From: Comamonas sp.
Lineage (GTDB): Bacteria > Pseudomonadota > Gammaproteobacteria > Burkholderiales > Burkholderiaceae_C
DNA: 64,000 bases
Direction: 5' to 3'
Assembly: GCA_031277805.1 (NCBI GenBank)
Contig: JAITLR010000007.1
Location: 248,001 to 312,000 of the forward strand
Below the pieces are notes generated by a model. The model was not told the origin of the DNA and did not search any database. It saw nothing but the letters and a program-made list of their open reading frames with translations. Of this stretch, positions 42,858 through 52,020 are shown piece by piece. Made by a program: the position numbers and the translations under genes. Every line of letters starts with the position of its first letter. Position 1 is the stretch's first letter.

Positions 42858-43898
42858 ATGTCTTCGATTCACGCAGCCATTCAAGCGCTGTTTCCCAATC
42901 TGCTGCCCATCTGGGCTCACCTCATCACCATCGTTGCGATTGCGCTCGTGGTTCTGGTCGCGCTGTACAAAATCACGGTGCCGCCCAAGACCGCCAAGCT
43001 GGAGAAGATGAGCACGACCGAGCCACGCTGGGTGCGCTGGGTTCTGACCACGGTGGCCCTGCTTTTCATGCTGGTCTTCCTGATCCTGCCTCTGCTATCC
43101 GTCTTCGGCGAGGCGCTGCGCAAGGGCTGGGATGTCTATGTCGCTGCGCTGGGCGAGCCGGACGCAATCTCGTCCATCAAGCTCACGCTGATCACCGCGC
43201 TGATCGCCGTGCCGCTGAATCTGGTCTTCGGTGTCGCTGCCGCCTGGTGTATTGCCAAGTACGAGTTCAAGGGCAAGGCCTTTCTGACCACCTTGATCGA
43301 TCTGCCGTTCTCCATTTCGCCCGTTGTGGCAGGCTTGATGTATGTGCTGGTGTTCGGCGCCAATGGCTGGCTGGGCCCCTGGCTGGCAGAACACGGTATC
43401 CAGATCATCTTTGCCGTGCCCGGCATCGTGCTGGCCACCGTGTTCGTTACCTTCCCCTTCATTGCTCGCGAATTGATTCCGCTGATGCAGGCTCAGGGCA
43501 GCGATGAAGAGCAGGCCGCCATCGTGCTCGGCGCTTCGGGCTGGCAAACCTTCTGGAGCGTGACTCTGCCCAATATCAAGTGGGGCCTGGTTTATGGCGT
43601 GATTCTGTGCAATGCCCGAGCCATGGGCGAGTTCGGCGCCGTGTCCGTGGTCTCGGGCCATATCCGGGGTCAGACCAACACCATGCCGCTGCATGTGGAA
43701 GTGCTGTACGCCGACTATCAGGCAGCTGCTGCCTTTGCCGTGGCATCGCTGCTGGCACTGCTGGCACTGGTGACGCTGGTCATCAAGTCCCTTGCCGAGT
43801 GGCGCGCCGAGCAGCAGGCCAAGGCCGCTGCCGAAGCACCGCCCGAGCGTCCTGGCCAGGCCAGCCTTGCAACGAACAAAACCGCCAAGGCAGCCTGA
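42858..43898 (+). CDS. cysW: Sulfate/thiosulfate ABC permease CysW, extended N-terminus
   Basis: 346 residues, against about 290 usually. The core has [40 protein letters not shown], the EAA-type loop [20 protein letters not shown] and [20 protein letters not shown]. The extra N-terminal 50 residues contain an additional transmembrane segment ([20 protein letters not shown]). An internal ATG at 43008 ([11 protein letters not shown]) would give the standard length, so the extension could be a mis-set start; the first ATG directly follows the cysT stop. A Lys/Ala-rich tail ends the protein. Confidence 0.93.
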   Translation: MSSIHAAIQALFPNLLPIWAHLITIVAIALVVLVALYKITVPPKTAKLEKMSTTEPRWVRWVLTTVALLFMLVFLILPLLSVFGEALRKGWDVYVAALGEPDAISSIKLTLITALIAVPLNLVFGVAAAWCIAKYEFKGKAFLTTLIDLPFSISPVVAGLMYVLVFGANGWLGPWLAEHGIQIIFAVPGIVLATVFVTFPFIARELIPLMQAQGSDEEQAAIVLGASGWQTFWSVTLPNIKWGLVYGVILCNARAMGEFGAVSVVSGHIRGQTNTMPLHVEVLYADYQAAAAFAVASLLALLALVTLVIKSLAEWRAEQQAKAAAEAPPERPGQASLATNKTAKAA

Positions 43899-43927
43899 GC
43901 TGCCCGGATCAGAACAAGAGATTCATC

Positions 43928-45055
43928 ATGAGTATCGAAATTCGTAACGTCAGCAAGCAGTTCGGCGATTTTCAGGCCCTGCGCGATGTGAGTCTGGATA
44001 TCAAATCGGGCGAGCTGATTGCCTTGCTCGGCCCTTCGGGCTGCGGCAAAACCACGCTGCTGCGGATCATCGCGGGTCTTGAGACCGCCGATGTGGGCAG
44101 CATCCACTTCAGTGGTGAAGACACCACGGATGTGCATGTTCGTGATCGCAACGTGGGCTTTGTGTTCCAGCACTATGCGCTGTTCCGCCATATGACAGTG
44201 TTCGAGAACGTGGCCTTCGGCCTGCGTGTCAAGCCGCGCAAGGAGCGTCCCAGCGAGGCCGTGATCAAGGAAAAGGTCATGAAGCTGCTCAAGCTGGTGC
44301 AGCTGGACTGGATTGCCGAGCGCTACCCATCGCAGCTCTCGGGTGGCCAGCGTCAGCGTATCGCGCTGGCCCGTGCCCTGGCCGTCGAACCCAAGGTGCT
44401 GTTGCTTGACGAGCCCTTTGGCGCGCTGGACGCCAAGGTGCGCAAGGAGCTGCGTCGCTGGCTGCGTCAGTTGCACGACGAGCTGCATGTGACCTCCATC
44501 TTTGTGACCCACGACCAGGAAGAGGCCCTGGAAGTGGCCGACCGCGTGGTCGTCATCAACCAGGGCAAGATCGAGCAGGAAGGCACGCCTCAGGAAGTCT
44601 GGGACAACCCGGCCACGCCTTTTGTCTATGGCTTCCTCGGCGATGTGAACCTGTTCAAGGGCCGCGCCAGCGACGGCCGGGTCTATCTGGACGAGGGCAT
44701 GCAGCTGGACAGCTCGGATGCGCGCGGTGCCAACGACAGCCAGGCTTTTGCCTATGTGCGACCTCATGATCTGGAAGTGGAACGCTATTCCCCTGGGCAG
44801 AACCTGGATGCTCAGGGCCGACCCACAGGCATCGTGGCCCAACTTTCGCGCGCCATTGTGGTCGGCCCCATCGCAAGGCTGGAACTTATTCCCTCGGAGA
44901 CCACACCAAACGCCAGCAATGCCGGCGAAGACGGGCTCATCGAAGCCCAGATTCCCGCGCAGCAGTTCAAGGACATGGGCTTGCGCGAAGGTGAAACCCT
45001 GGTGGTGACCCCGCGTCGTGCCAAGGTGTTTCTGGACGAGGCTGCAGGCATCTGA
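43928..45055 (+). CDS. cysA: Sulfate ABC transporter ATPase CysA
   Basis: 375 residues from ATG 43928. Walker [14 protein letters not shown]-loop [20 protein letters not shown], signature [15 protein letters not shown], Walker [13 protein letters not shown] and the switch [10 protein letters not shown]. The C-terminal TOBE-like domain contains [16 protein letters not shown] and the end [14 protein letters not shown], diagnostic of CysA. It powers sulfate/thiosulfate import with Sbp, CysT and CysW. Confidence 0.95.
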   Translation: MSIEIRNVSKQFGDFQALRDVSLDIKSGELIALLGPSGCGKTTLLRIIAGLETADVGSIHFSGEDTTDVHVRDRNVGFVFQHYALFRHMTVFENVAFGLRVKPRKERPSEAVIKEKVMKLLKLVQLDWIAERYPSQLSGGQRQRIALARALAVEPKVLLLDEPFGALDAKVRKELRRWLRQLHDELHVTSIFVTHDQEEALEVADRVVVINQGKIEQEGTPQEVWDNPATPFVYGFLGDVNLFKGRASDGRVYLDEGMQLDSSDARGANDSQAFAYVRPHDLEVERYSPGQNLDAQGRPTGIVAQLSRAIVVGPIARLELIPSETTPNASNAGEDGLIEAQIPAQQFKDMGLREGETLVVTPRRAKVFLDEAAGI

Positions 45056-45087
45056 CGATGTAGGCGCTTCTTCTTTTATATAGTGAG

Positions 45088-45127
45088 GGGCTGCAGGCAT
45101 TTCAGGGTGCTGCAGCCCTTTGCTTTT
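45088..45127 (+). terminator. Terminator after cysA
   Basis: GGGCTGCAG (45088-45096) pairs perfectly with CTGCAGCCC (45110-45118), followed by TTTGCTTTTT. Confidence 0.8.
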
Positions 45128-45164
45128 TCAATAAACCGCGCCCTTACCAAAAAAGAGAAAACTG

Positions 45165-45662
45165 ATGCTTCAATGGTTTACAACAGCGCCCAGGCGCACC
45201 CTGGCCCTGATCTGTGCCGCCTGCGTGGCCATGCTGGCCTTTGGCCTTTATTTGCAGCATGTGGTGGGCTTGGAGCCTTGCCCCATGTGCATCGTGCAGC
45301 GCTATGCTCTGATTGGTGTAGCTATCTTCGCAGGGCTGGCAAGCCTTAGAGGCTCAAAAGGCTGGTGGATGAGTTTTGGCATTCTGGCCCTGTTGAGCAG
45401 CGGTTTCGGTGCGTTCGTGGCTGCACGCCAGAGCTGGCTGCAGTGGTACCCACCCGAGTTCGCGACCTGCGGCCGCGACTTCTACGGCATGATCGAGCAC
45501 TATTCCTTCAGCCGTTCCATCCCCATGATCTTCCAGGGCTCGGGTGACTGCGCGGCGGTGGACTGGACTTTGCTGGGGGGCTCCATCGCCAACTGGTCAT
45601 TTGTATGTTTTTTGCTACAATTTGTGCTTATTTTGCTGCTGTTGATCAAGAGCAAAAATTAA
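45165..45662 (+). CDS. dsbB: Disulfide bond formation protein DsbB
   Basis: 165 residues, four transmembrane helices. The first periplasmic pair is CPMC (residues 38-41, in LEPCPMCIVQRYAL). The second pair is the Cys in FATCGRDF and in GSGDCAAVDW. DsbB reoxidises DsbA using quinones. It stands alone, with terminators before and after, directly upstream of a very large secreted repeat protein that contains regularly spaced Cys pairs. Confidence 0.94.
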   Translation: MLQWFTTAPRRTLALICAACVAMLAFGLYLQHVVGLEPCPMCIVQRYALIGVAIFAGLASLRGSKGWWMSFGILALLSSGFGAFVAARQSWLQWYPPEFATCGRDFYGMIEHYSFSRSIPMIFQGSGDCAAVDWTLLGGSIANWSFVCFLLQFVLILLLLIKSKN

Positions 45663-45696
45663 TCGAATACCTGAATTAGTTCTGGTAAATGCATTG

Positions 45697-45722
45697 AAAA
45701 GCGCCGAAATCGGCGCTTTTTG
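45697..45722 (+). terminator. Terminator after dsbB
   Basis: AAAAGCGCCG (45697-45706) pairs with CGGCGCTTTT (45711-45720) around AAAT, followed by T residues. Confidence 0.88.
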
Positions 45723-45866
45723 TTTTCTGCTTGTCTTTTTCGCCAAAAATGCCAAAAGCAGGCGCTGTTAATTTTTGTCAATTTGTTATTTTTGTAATTA
45801 GGGTATTGCGGGGTGAAAAGCCTGGTTTCGGGAGAATTGCACCTTCTCCAGAAACAGGAATTCACC

Positions 45867-48800
45867 ATGAAGCAAGGGAACTTGTTGGCATGGCTTGCTC
45901 GTATATGGCTGGCCTTGCAGTTTTTATGTCTGCCGCAGCTGGCAAATGCCGCTGCTTATGCAACCGACGGAAGCGGCAAATATAAGAACGAAATTCTCTG
46001 GCTTACTTGGGGTGGTGATACATCACAGCCCAATGGCGTGGATGGGGTGAATCTGGCGAGTGGAGCGACATCGGTGGCGAATCTGCCGGTGGCCAACGGC
46101 GTCAATCTACAGGTGAGCTGCACGCTGCAAAACCCCACCAGGCCTGTGACCAGCTACCGGCCTGGCAACTATAGCCAGGGCGATAGGCTTGATCGCCTCT
46201 ATCGCATTGGCGGAACGGGCCGAAACAACCAGCTGGTGTCGGGTATCGTCAATCGAGACAGCGGCCAGACAGCGTCGTTTGATGTCACATGCAATTCAAA
46301 GATCGGCGCGCAGAACATTGATCTGCGCGGCTTTGTGATCGCTGATGCCGAGTCCATGGCTGTGGGTGAATACATCGAGTCCGAAGCGCAGGGCGACTGG
46401 AGCGTTATCGAGACCTATAAGGATGCAAATGCGCCGGACGGCTACCAAGTGACCAAGACCGCCGCCGCGAACCAGAGGACCCGGATCAGAATCGATTCGA
46501 CACGGGGGGACGGTCTGAGAAGCGTGGTGACCTTTCTGAAATTCAGTAATCCGGCACCTAACCAGACCATGAATTTCGCCATCAAAGGCAATGGCAAGAC
46601 GGCAATTGCCATTGGCGTAGTGGTGCCGTATGCGGATTTTGGCGATGCACCGGCGAGCTACGGCGACGCCATGCATTTGATCGACGACATCAATGTGAGC
46701 AACGATTCCATTGCTCTGAATGTGCCGACGGACGTCGCAGCATCCGCCTATGTACCCGCCACATTCATTCCTCCTGGAAACAATTATCTGGGTACGCGTG
46801 GGCCGGATACGGAGCCGGGAACCCAAGCTAGTATCAAAGCCGATGGCGATGATATTAATGGTGCATATCCCGACGAGGAAAATGCATGGCCTCCTACATT
46901 TAAGCAATTGAATGTGTTGCAGGCCGGAAAACCATTAACGGTTGCCGATATTGCATGTAAAGGATCTGGCAGTGTTACCGGCTGGATTGATTTCAATTTG
47001 AATGGGGTATTCGACTCCACAGAAAAAGCATTGCCAGCAGCTTGCGTCAATGACCGGGTCACATTGACCTGGAATGTGCCTGCGGATATGAAAGCCACAG
47101 CATCTGGCGCATATTCCTATGTGCGTTTGCGCTATTCGACAAACCAGGGTCAGGTGCAAACCCCTATTGGCGTTGCTCAGGATGGTGAGGTAGAGGATCA
47201 CTCGATCATGATCGTTGCACCTCAGCTGGCAATCAGCAAGAGCAGCAATGCGGGGAGCAATGGGTGGACCATAGGGCAGGCAGATGCCAAGTACCAGCTG
47301 ACGGTTTCCAACCGGGGAACCGTGGCCACAGGCCCAGGGCCAGCACAAGTCTCTAAGCCGCTCAAGGTACTCGATGAATTGCCGGTAGGCATCGTTCCCA
47401 ACTGGTCGGGTACGCTGACCAGCAATAACTGGAGCTGTACCTACTCGGGCCAGCGCATTACCTGTCTGAGCAACAGCAACCTGACAGCCGCCGGGCAGGC
47501 CGGCAGCCAGTCGGTGATCGAATTCCCCGTGTCGGTCCAGGCTGCGGCGGCCAGCGGCCAGCCACTGGTCAATTTTGCGAGTGTGGGCGGTGGCATGGAC
47601 CCCAACAACGGCGGCGAACCGCCGTCTCCAGCCAACTGCACCCAGCAGTATTACTGCGCAAGCACGCCGGTGGCTGTCAAGCGGCCGGCGGTTGCCGTGG
47701 CCAAGACGGCCAATCCGTCGAACCAGTCCAAGGTGGTCGTCGGCGACATCATCACCTATACCTTGCAGGTGACGGTGGCGGATGCGGCGACACTTTCGCC
47801 GGTCGTGCTGACCGATACACTGGGCCAGGGCCTGGAGTTTGCCGCTGTCACCAGCAATGCACCGGGCTTTGCCTTTGGCAATAGCGGTCAGGTTCTGACC
47901 TTCACGCTATCAGCTGGCAAGCCTGCGGGCGTCTATTCCGTGAGCTATCAGGCCAGGGTGGCGGCGAGCGCAGTCACGCAGGTGAACAACAAGGTCGTTC
48001 CTTCGGGCGGAGGCGACCCCGGCGGTCCGCCACCCAGCTGTACCGACAACTGCTCCACCTCGCACTCTTTGGATAGTCCCGTCATTGCCGTGGCCAAGAG
48101 TTCGGATCCGGTTTCCGGAGCCGAAGTCAAGGCTGGACAGGTCATCACCTATACGCTGATCGCCACGGTGTCGCGTTCGCAGACGCTGAGCGATGTGGTG
48201 CTCAAGGACACCCTGGGCGCCGATCTGACTTTTGGTGCGGTGGTTGGCAATGCAGGCGGATATGTACTGTCCGGTTCGGGCAATCAACGCACTTTCACGC
48301 TGCCGGCCGGCAAGGTGCCCGGAAGCTATAGCGTGACCTATACAGCCGTGGTGAATGCCAGTGCCAAGCAGGGCGGCGATATCCGCAACCTGGTTGTTCC
48401 ATCGGGAGGCACTACGACTGGAGGCCCACCTCCTGCCTGCAGCTCCTGTTCGACCAACCATGTGATGGCCAAACCGTCGGTGAGCTATGCCAAGTCGACG
48501 ACAGGCAATAGCGTGCGCGTTGGCGACGAGATCGACTACAAGATTGTTGTAAAGGTTTCGGATGCGCAGACCACGGCTGCTGTCGTGATCAGCGACACGC
48601 TGGGGCAGGGGCTGGAGTATGTTGCCGGCAGCGCGGTTGGCGATCTGACAGTGTCCAATGCCAATCCTCTGACGCTGACGCTTCCTCCAGGCAAGCAGCC
48701 CGGCACCTACTCCGTCACTTACAGAGCGCGGGTGGGCAACCAGGCTTCGGGGACGGTGGTCAATCGCATCACCGGAACGGGTGGTGGCGGCAATCCTCCG

Positions 48801-51800
48801 GGATGCACGCCAGGTGCAAGCTGTGAGACTTCCACCCCGGTGGTGCAGTCCGAGGTCTCCTACCGCAAGAGTACGGCAGCGGGGCAGTCCGCCGTGAAGG
48901 TGGGCGATGAAATCGAATTCACTCTGCAGGTGGACGTGCGCAATTCGAAGAATATCGGTGTCATCCACCTGCAGGACACGCTGGGGCAGGGTCTGGATTT
49001 TGTGCGAGTCCAGAACAACCCGAACAACTGGGCTGTTGCAAACAATGGCCAACAGATAGTGGTCGATGTCCCGGCCGGTCAGTCGGTGGGCAGCTATACC
49101 GTGAGCTATGTGGCCCGGGTGACTGCAGATGCTGCTGGCTCGGTCCGTAATGCCGTGCTGGCAACGGGACCTGACAGCCCCAGTTGTGCTTCGTCGTGCT
49201 CGACCGAGACGGAAGTGGTCAAGCCCGAGGTGAGTTTCAACAAGTCATCCTCGGTTGCCAGCGCCCGTGTTGGGGATGTGATTCCCTACCGCGTGACGGT
49301 CACCGTGAAGAACTCGGCCTTGACGCAGGCCTATGTCAGCCTAGTGGACAACCTGGGATTGGGCCTGGAGTTCGTGCAGGTCACATCGGCGGGCAACTTC
49401 ACCTACGGACTCAACGGACAGACTCTGTCGCTGTCCCTGCCCAAGGGCACTGTGCCTGGAACCTATTCGGTCGAGTATCAGGCCCGAGTCACGCCCGCTG
49501 CCGTGTCCACGGTGCAGAACGCCGTGACCGGTGTGCCCAGTCCTGGCGGCCCTACGCCGCAGTGCGACAAGAACTGTAGCGTGGTGACGCCCGTGATACG
49601 CGAGATCGATGCGGTTGACGACCATCTGCCTGATGTCAAAGGCTATCTTGGCACGACCAATGCGGGCAATGCCTATACCAACGACACGCTTAACGGCAAC
49701 CCCGTGGCGGTCGGCGATATCGTCGGCAAAGTCGTGACTCCTGCCACTCCCATCAACGGGGGGACGGTACCGGTGCTGGATACGACCACGGGCGTGGTCA
49801 GCGTGCTACCCGGTACGCCCGCCGGTGACTATGTGATCACCTATCAGATATGCGACAAGAAGGTGACGACCTTGTGCGACACCGCACGCATCACCATCCG
49901 GGTCACGGCATCGCCTATCGATGCCAAGGATGACAGCTATGTTGCAAACCGGGGCACTCCGACCGAGCAGGTGGTTGGCAATGCCTATTCCGAAAACGAC
50001 ACCCTCAATGGCGTCGCCTTCACGCCGGAGCTGATCAACGGCCAGGTGCTGACACCGGCATCTCCGATTGGCGGCAATCCTGCCGTGCCAGTGCTGAACA
50101 CCAGCACTGGCAGCGTGACCGTGCCGCCGGGAACACCAGCGGGTGAGTACTACATCAGCTACCGCATCTGCGAGCGGATCAATCCGACCAATTGCGACGA
50201 TGCCATCGTGAAGGTGGTGATCAAGCCCGACGAGTCCCTGCTGCGCATCGTGAAGACGGCTGCCGTGCGCACGGTCAAGATCGGTGATCTGGTGCGCTAC
50301 AGCCTGCAGGTGGAAAACATCGGAGCTACCAAGGTTGTCAATGCCAACATCATCGACACCGCAGCGACGGGCTTCACCTATGTGGCTGGAACCCTGAATG
50401 CAACCGGCCTGGGGAGCTCGGTCACGGCTTCGGGCGTGCGCCCGGTGCAGTTCAGCGGCATCACGCTGGATGTAGGTCAGTCCGGCACCATTTCGTACAT
50501 GACGCGTGTGGGCGCCGGTGTGCGCCCTGGCAATCATGTGAACAGCGCTGTAGCCCGCAATGGTGTGGGCGACAACATCTCGAATGTGGCGACGGCCACG
50601 GTGCAACTGACCGACGATCCGCTGCTCGACGAGTCGCTGATTTTCGGCACCGTCTTCGATGACCGCGACCGTGATGGCTGGCAGGACAGCGCAGCGATTT
50701 CCGGACTGCTTGCCAAGGGCGGCTTTGCGCCTCAGGCCTATGTCGCCAATTCCACGACCGTGGACCGTGGTGCGGGGCCTGAGCCCGTGGCGGATGCAAG
50801 CGCGCCGCTGCTGCATGGGCTGAACCTGGGCAGCATCAGTGCCCGCCAGTCGCAGGCTGATCCCGTCGAAAAGCATACGGTGGTCATCCGCCAGAAGCTA
50901 CGCAGCCTGGACTTTACCGACGACTTCGTGCTGACGAACGAGCAGGGTGTGACCGTGCGCATGGATGCGGCGGGTCGCACTTCGGTCGAGAAATCGGGAG
51001 AAGCCGCAGCCGGGCGCAATGCTGCAGCCATCGAAGTGGAGCGCCGCGTCACGCCAGAGGCGGATGGCTTTGGCGTGGCCTATGTACTGCGCAGCACCGG
51101 TATTGACGAACGCGGCATTCCCGGTGTGCGCATTGCATCGGTGGAAGGTCTGCTGATCGAGACTGACATGTTTGGCCGTTATCACCTGGCCGGCGTCAAT
51201 GGTGGCCGCTGGGAGCGCGGTCGCCATTTCATCCTCAAGGTGGATCCGACGACCCTACCTGCCGGAGCCGAATTCACGACCAGCAATCCGCTGCTGCGCC
51301 GCATCACTCCCGGTGTGCCGGTGCGCTTTGACTTCGGTGTGAACCTCAACCCCGAGTTCATGGCTGGCGGTCGCAAGACCGTGGAGATCGAGCTGGGCAA
51401 CGTGCTGTTCGCTGCGGGCTCCACCGAGCTGCGGTCCCAGTACACGCCGGTGATTGCCAGGGTGGCGGACAAGGTCAAGGAGTACGGCGGTGGGGAGCTG
51501 CTGATCAGCGCTGATGGCGAAAGCGAGGCGGTGGCATTCGGCCGTGCCGAGGCGGTGCGTCAGGCCCTGGCCGGATTGCTGGACAAGGATTTGCTGGCAG
51601 CCACCACGGTATCGGTTCGTACCCGCATTCATGACGCCGATGGCTTGGTCAGTGGCGTGACGAGCGCAGGTGCCGTGCTGGGCACGGTGCTGTTCGAGAC
51701 CGACAAGGCAGTGGTCCGTCCGGCGTATCGGGAACTGCTGGCCAAGGTCGCGGCCTATCTGAACCGCCAGGGCGGAGGCGTGGTGTCCATCGTGGGTCAT

Positions 51801-52010
51801 ACCGATGTCCGGGCCAGCCATGCATACAACCAGAAGCTTGGCATGCAGCGGGCGAAAGCCGTGTACGAAGCCCTGCTACCCCACCTGTCCGAGCAGGTGA
51901 GGCAGCGTGTCGAGGTGGAGCCCCGGATGGGGACGGGTCCAGACAGTCCGACCAAGGCAAGCAAGCCTGGGCCGGCAACTGGCAGCGTGAAACAAGACCC
52001 GTCCAACTGA
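45867..52010 (+). CDS. Giant surface repeat protein (CshA-like, GEVED, DUF11 repeats, OmpA end)
   Basis: 2047 residues from ATG 45867 (ACAGGAA upstream). Signal peptide to about residue 32 (LQFLCLPQLANAA). In order: a CshA-like N-domain (about 40-280, EILWLTWGGD), a GEVED domain ending DGEVEDHSIMI (about 330-450), one DUF11 domain (about 451-605), and five tandem DUF11-like repeats (about 608-1245). Each repeat has a D-TLG-GLEF-type motif and closes with a Gly/Pro linker holding a Cys pair. Then come two 104-residue IDAxDD repeats (1246-1453), another DUF11, a Cna-B-like stretch with GRYHLAGVNGGRW, and two OmpA-like segments; the last has VGHTDVRASHAYNQKLGMQR. Likely exported and tied to peptidoglycan. 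The barrel gene follows 10 bp later. Confidence 0.85.
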   Translation: MKQGNLLAWLARIWLALQFLCLPQLANAAAYATDGSGKYKNEILWLTWGGDTSQPNGVDGVNLASGATSVANLPVANGVNLQVSCTLQNPTRPVTSYRPGNYSQGDRLDRLYRIGGTGRNNQLVSGIVNRDSGQTASFDVTCNSKIGAQNIDLRGFVIADAESMAVGEYIESEAQGDWSVIETYKDANAPDGYQVTKTAAANQRTRIRIDSTRGDGLRSVVTFLKFSNPAPNQTMNFAIKGNGKTAIAIGVVVPYADFGDAPASYGDAMHLIDDINVSNDSIALNVPTDVAASAYVPATFIPPGNNYLGTRGPDTEPGTQASIKADGDDINGAYPDEENAWPPTFKQLNVLQAGKPLTVADIACKGSGSVTGWIDFNLNGVFDSTEKALPAACVNDRVTLTWNVPADMKATASGAYSYVRLRYSTNQGQVQTPIGVAQDGEVEDHSIMIVAPQLAISKSSNAGSNGWTIGQADAKYQLTVSNRGTVATGPGPAQVSKPLKVLDELPVGIVPNWSGTLTSNNWSCTYSGQRITCLSNSNLTAAGQAGSQSVIEFPVSVQAAAASGQPLVNFASVGGGMDPNNGGEPPSPANCTQQYYCASTPVAVKRPAVAVAKTANPSNQSKVVVGDIITYTLQVTVADAATLSPVVLTDTLGQGLEFAAVTSNAPGFAFGNSGQVLTFTLSAGKPAGVYSVSYQARVAASAVTQVNNKVVPSGGGDPGGPPPSCTDNCSTSHSLDSPVIAVAKSSDPVSGAEVKAGQVITYTLIATVSRSQTLSDVVLKDTLGADLTFGAVVGNAGGYVLSGSGNQRTFTLPAGKVPGSYSVTYTAVVNASAKQGGDIRNLVVPSGGTTTGGPPPACSSCSTNHVMAKPSVSYAKSTTGNSVRVGDEIDYKIVVKVSDAQTTAAVVISDTLGQGLEYVAGSAVGDLTVSNANPLTLTLPPGKQPGTYSVTYRARVGNQASGTVVNRITGTGGGGNPPGCTPGASCETSTPVVQSEVSYRKSTAAGQSAVKVGDEIEFTLQVDVRNSKNIGVIHLQDTLGQGLDFVRVQNNPNNWAVANNGQQIVVDVPAGQSVGSYTVSYVARVTADAAGSVRNAVLATGPDSPSCASSCSTETEVVKPEVSFNKSSSVASARVGDVIPYRVTVTVKNSALTQAYVSLVDNLGLGLEFVQVTSAGNFTYGLNGQTLSLSLPKGTVPGTYSVEYQARVTPAAVSTVQNAVTGVPSPGGPTPQCDKNCSVVTPVIREIDAVDDHLPDVKGYLGTTNAGNAYTNDTLNGNPVAVGDIVGKVVTPATPINGGTVPVLDTTTGVVSVLPGTPAGDYVITYQICDKKVTTLCDTARITIRVTASPIDAKDDSYVANRGTPTEQVVGNAYSENDTLNGVAFTPELINGQVLTPASPIGGNPAVPVLNTSTGSVTVPPGTPAGEYYISYRICERINPTNCDDAIVKVVIKPDESLLRIVKTAAVRTVKIGDLVRYSLQVENIGATKVVNANIIDTAATGFTYVAGTLNATGLGSSVTASGVRPVQFSGITLDVGQSGTISYMTRVGAGVRPGNHVNSAVARNGVGDNISNVATATVQLTDDPLLDESLIFGTVFDDRDRDGWQDSAAISGLLAKGGFAPQAYVANSTTVDRGAGPEPVADASAPLLHGLNLGSISARQSQADPVEKHTVVIRQKLRSLDFTDDFVLTNEQGVTVRMDAAGRTSVEKSGEAAAGRNAAAIEVERRVTPEADGFGVAYVLRSTGIDERGIPGVRIASVEGLLIETDMFGRYHLAGVNGGRWERGRHFILKVDPTTLPAGAEFTTSNPLLRRITPGVPVRFDFGVNLNPEFMAGGRKTVEIELGNVLFAAGSTELRSQYTPVIARVADKVKEYGGGELLISADGESEAVAFGRAEAVRQALAGLLDKDLLAATTVSVRTRIHDADGLVSGVTSAGAVLGTVLFETDKAVVRPAYRELLAKVAAYLNRQGGGVVSIVGHTDVRASHAYNQKLGMQRAKAVYEALLPHLSEQVRQRVEVEPRMGTGPDSPTKASKPGPATGSVKQDPSN
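47685..49602 (+). repeat. Five tandem DUF11-type coding repeats
   Basis: Repeat starts fall near 47691, 48081, 48480, 48853 and 49231 (period about 373-399 bp), each coding for A/S-x-A/Y/F-x-K-S/T followed by VGD.I.Y..V.V and TLGQGLEF-like motifs. They diverge at DNA level, so the array is old rather than freshly duplicated. Two further repeats of about 311 bp (49603-50225) follow. Confidence 0.75.
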
Positions 52011-52020
52011 GGTTTCGACC

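Noticed and set aside
47685..49602. CRISPR-like regular repeats
   Set aside because: The periodicity of about 380 bp is coding (DUF11 domains) with diverged units; no short identical repeats with spacers occur anywhere in the window.
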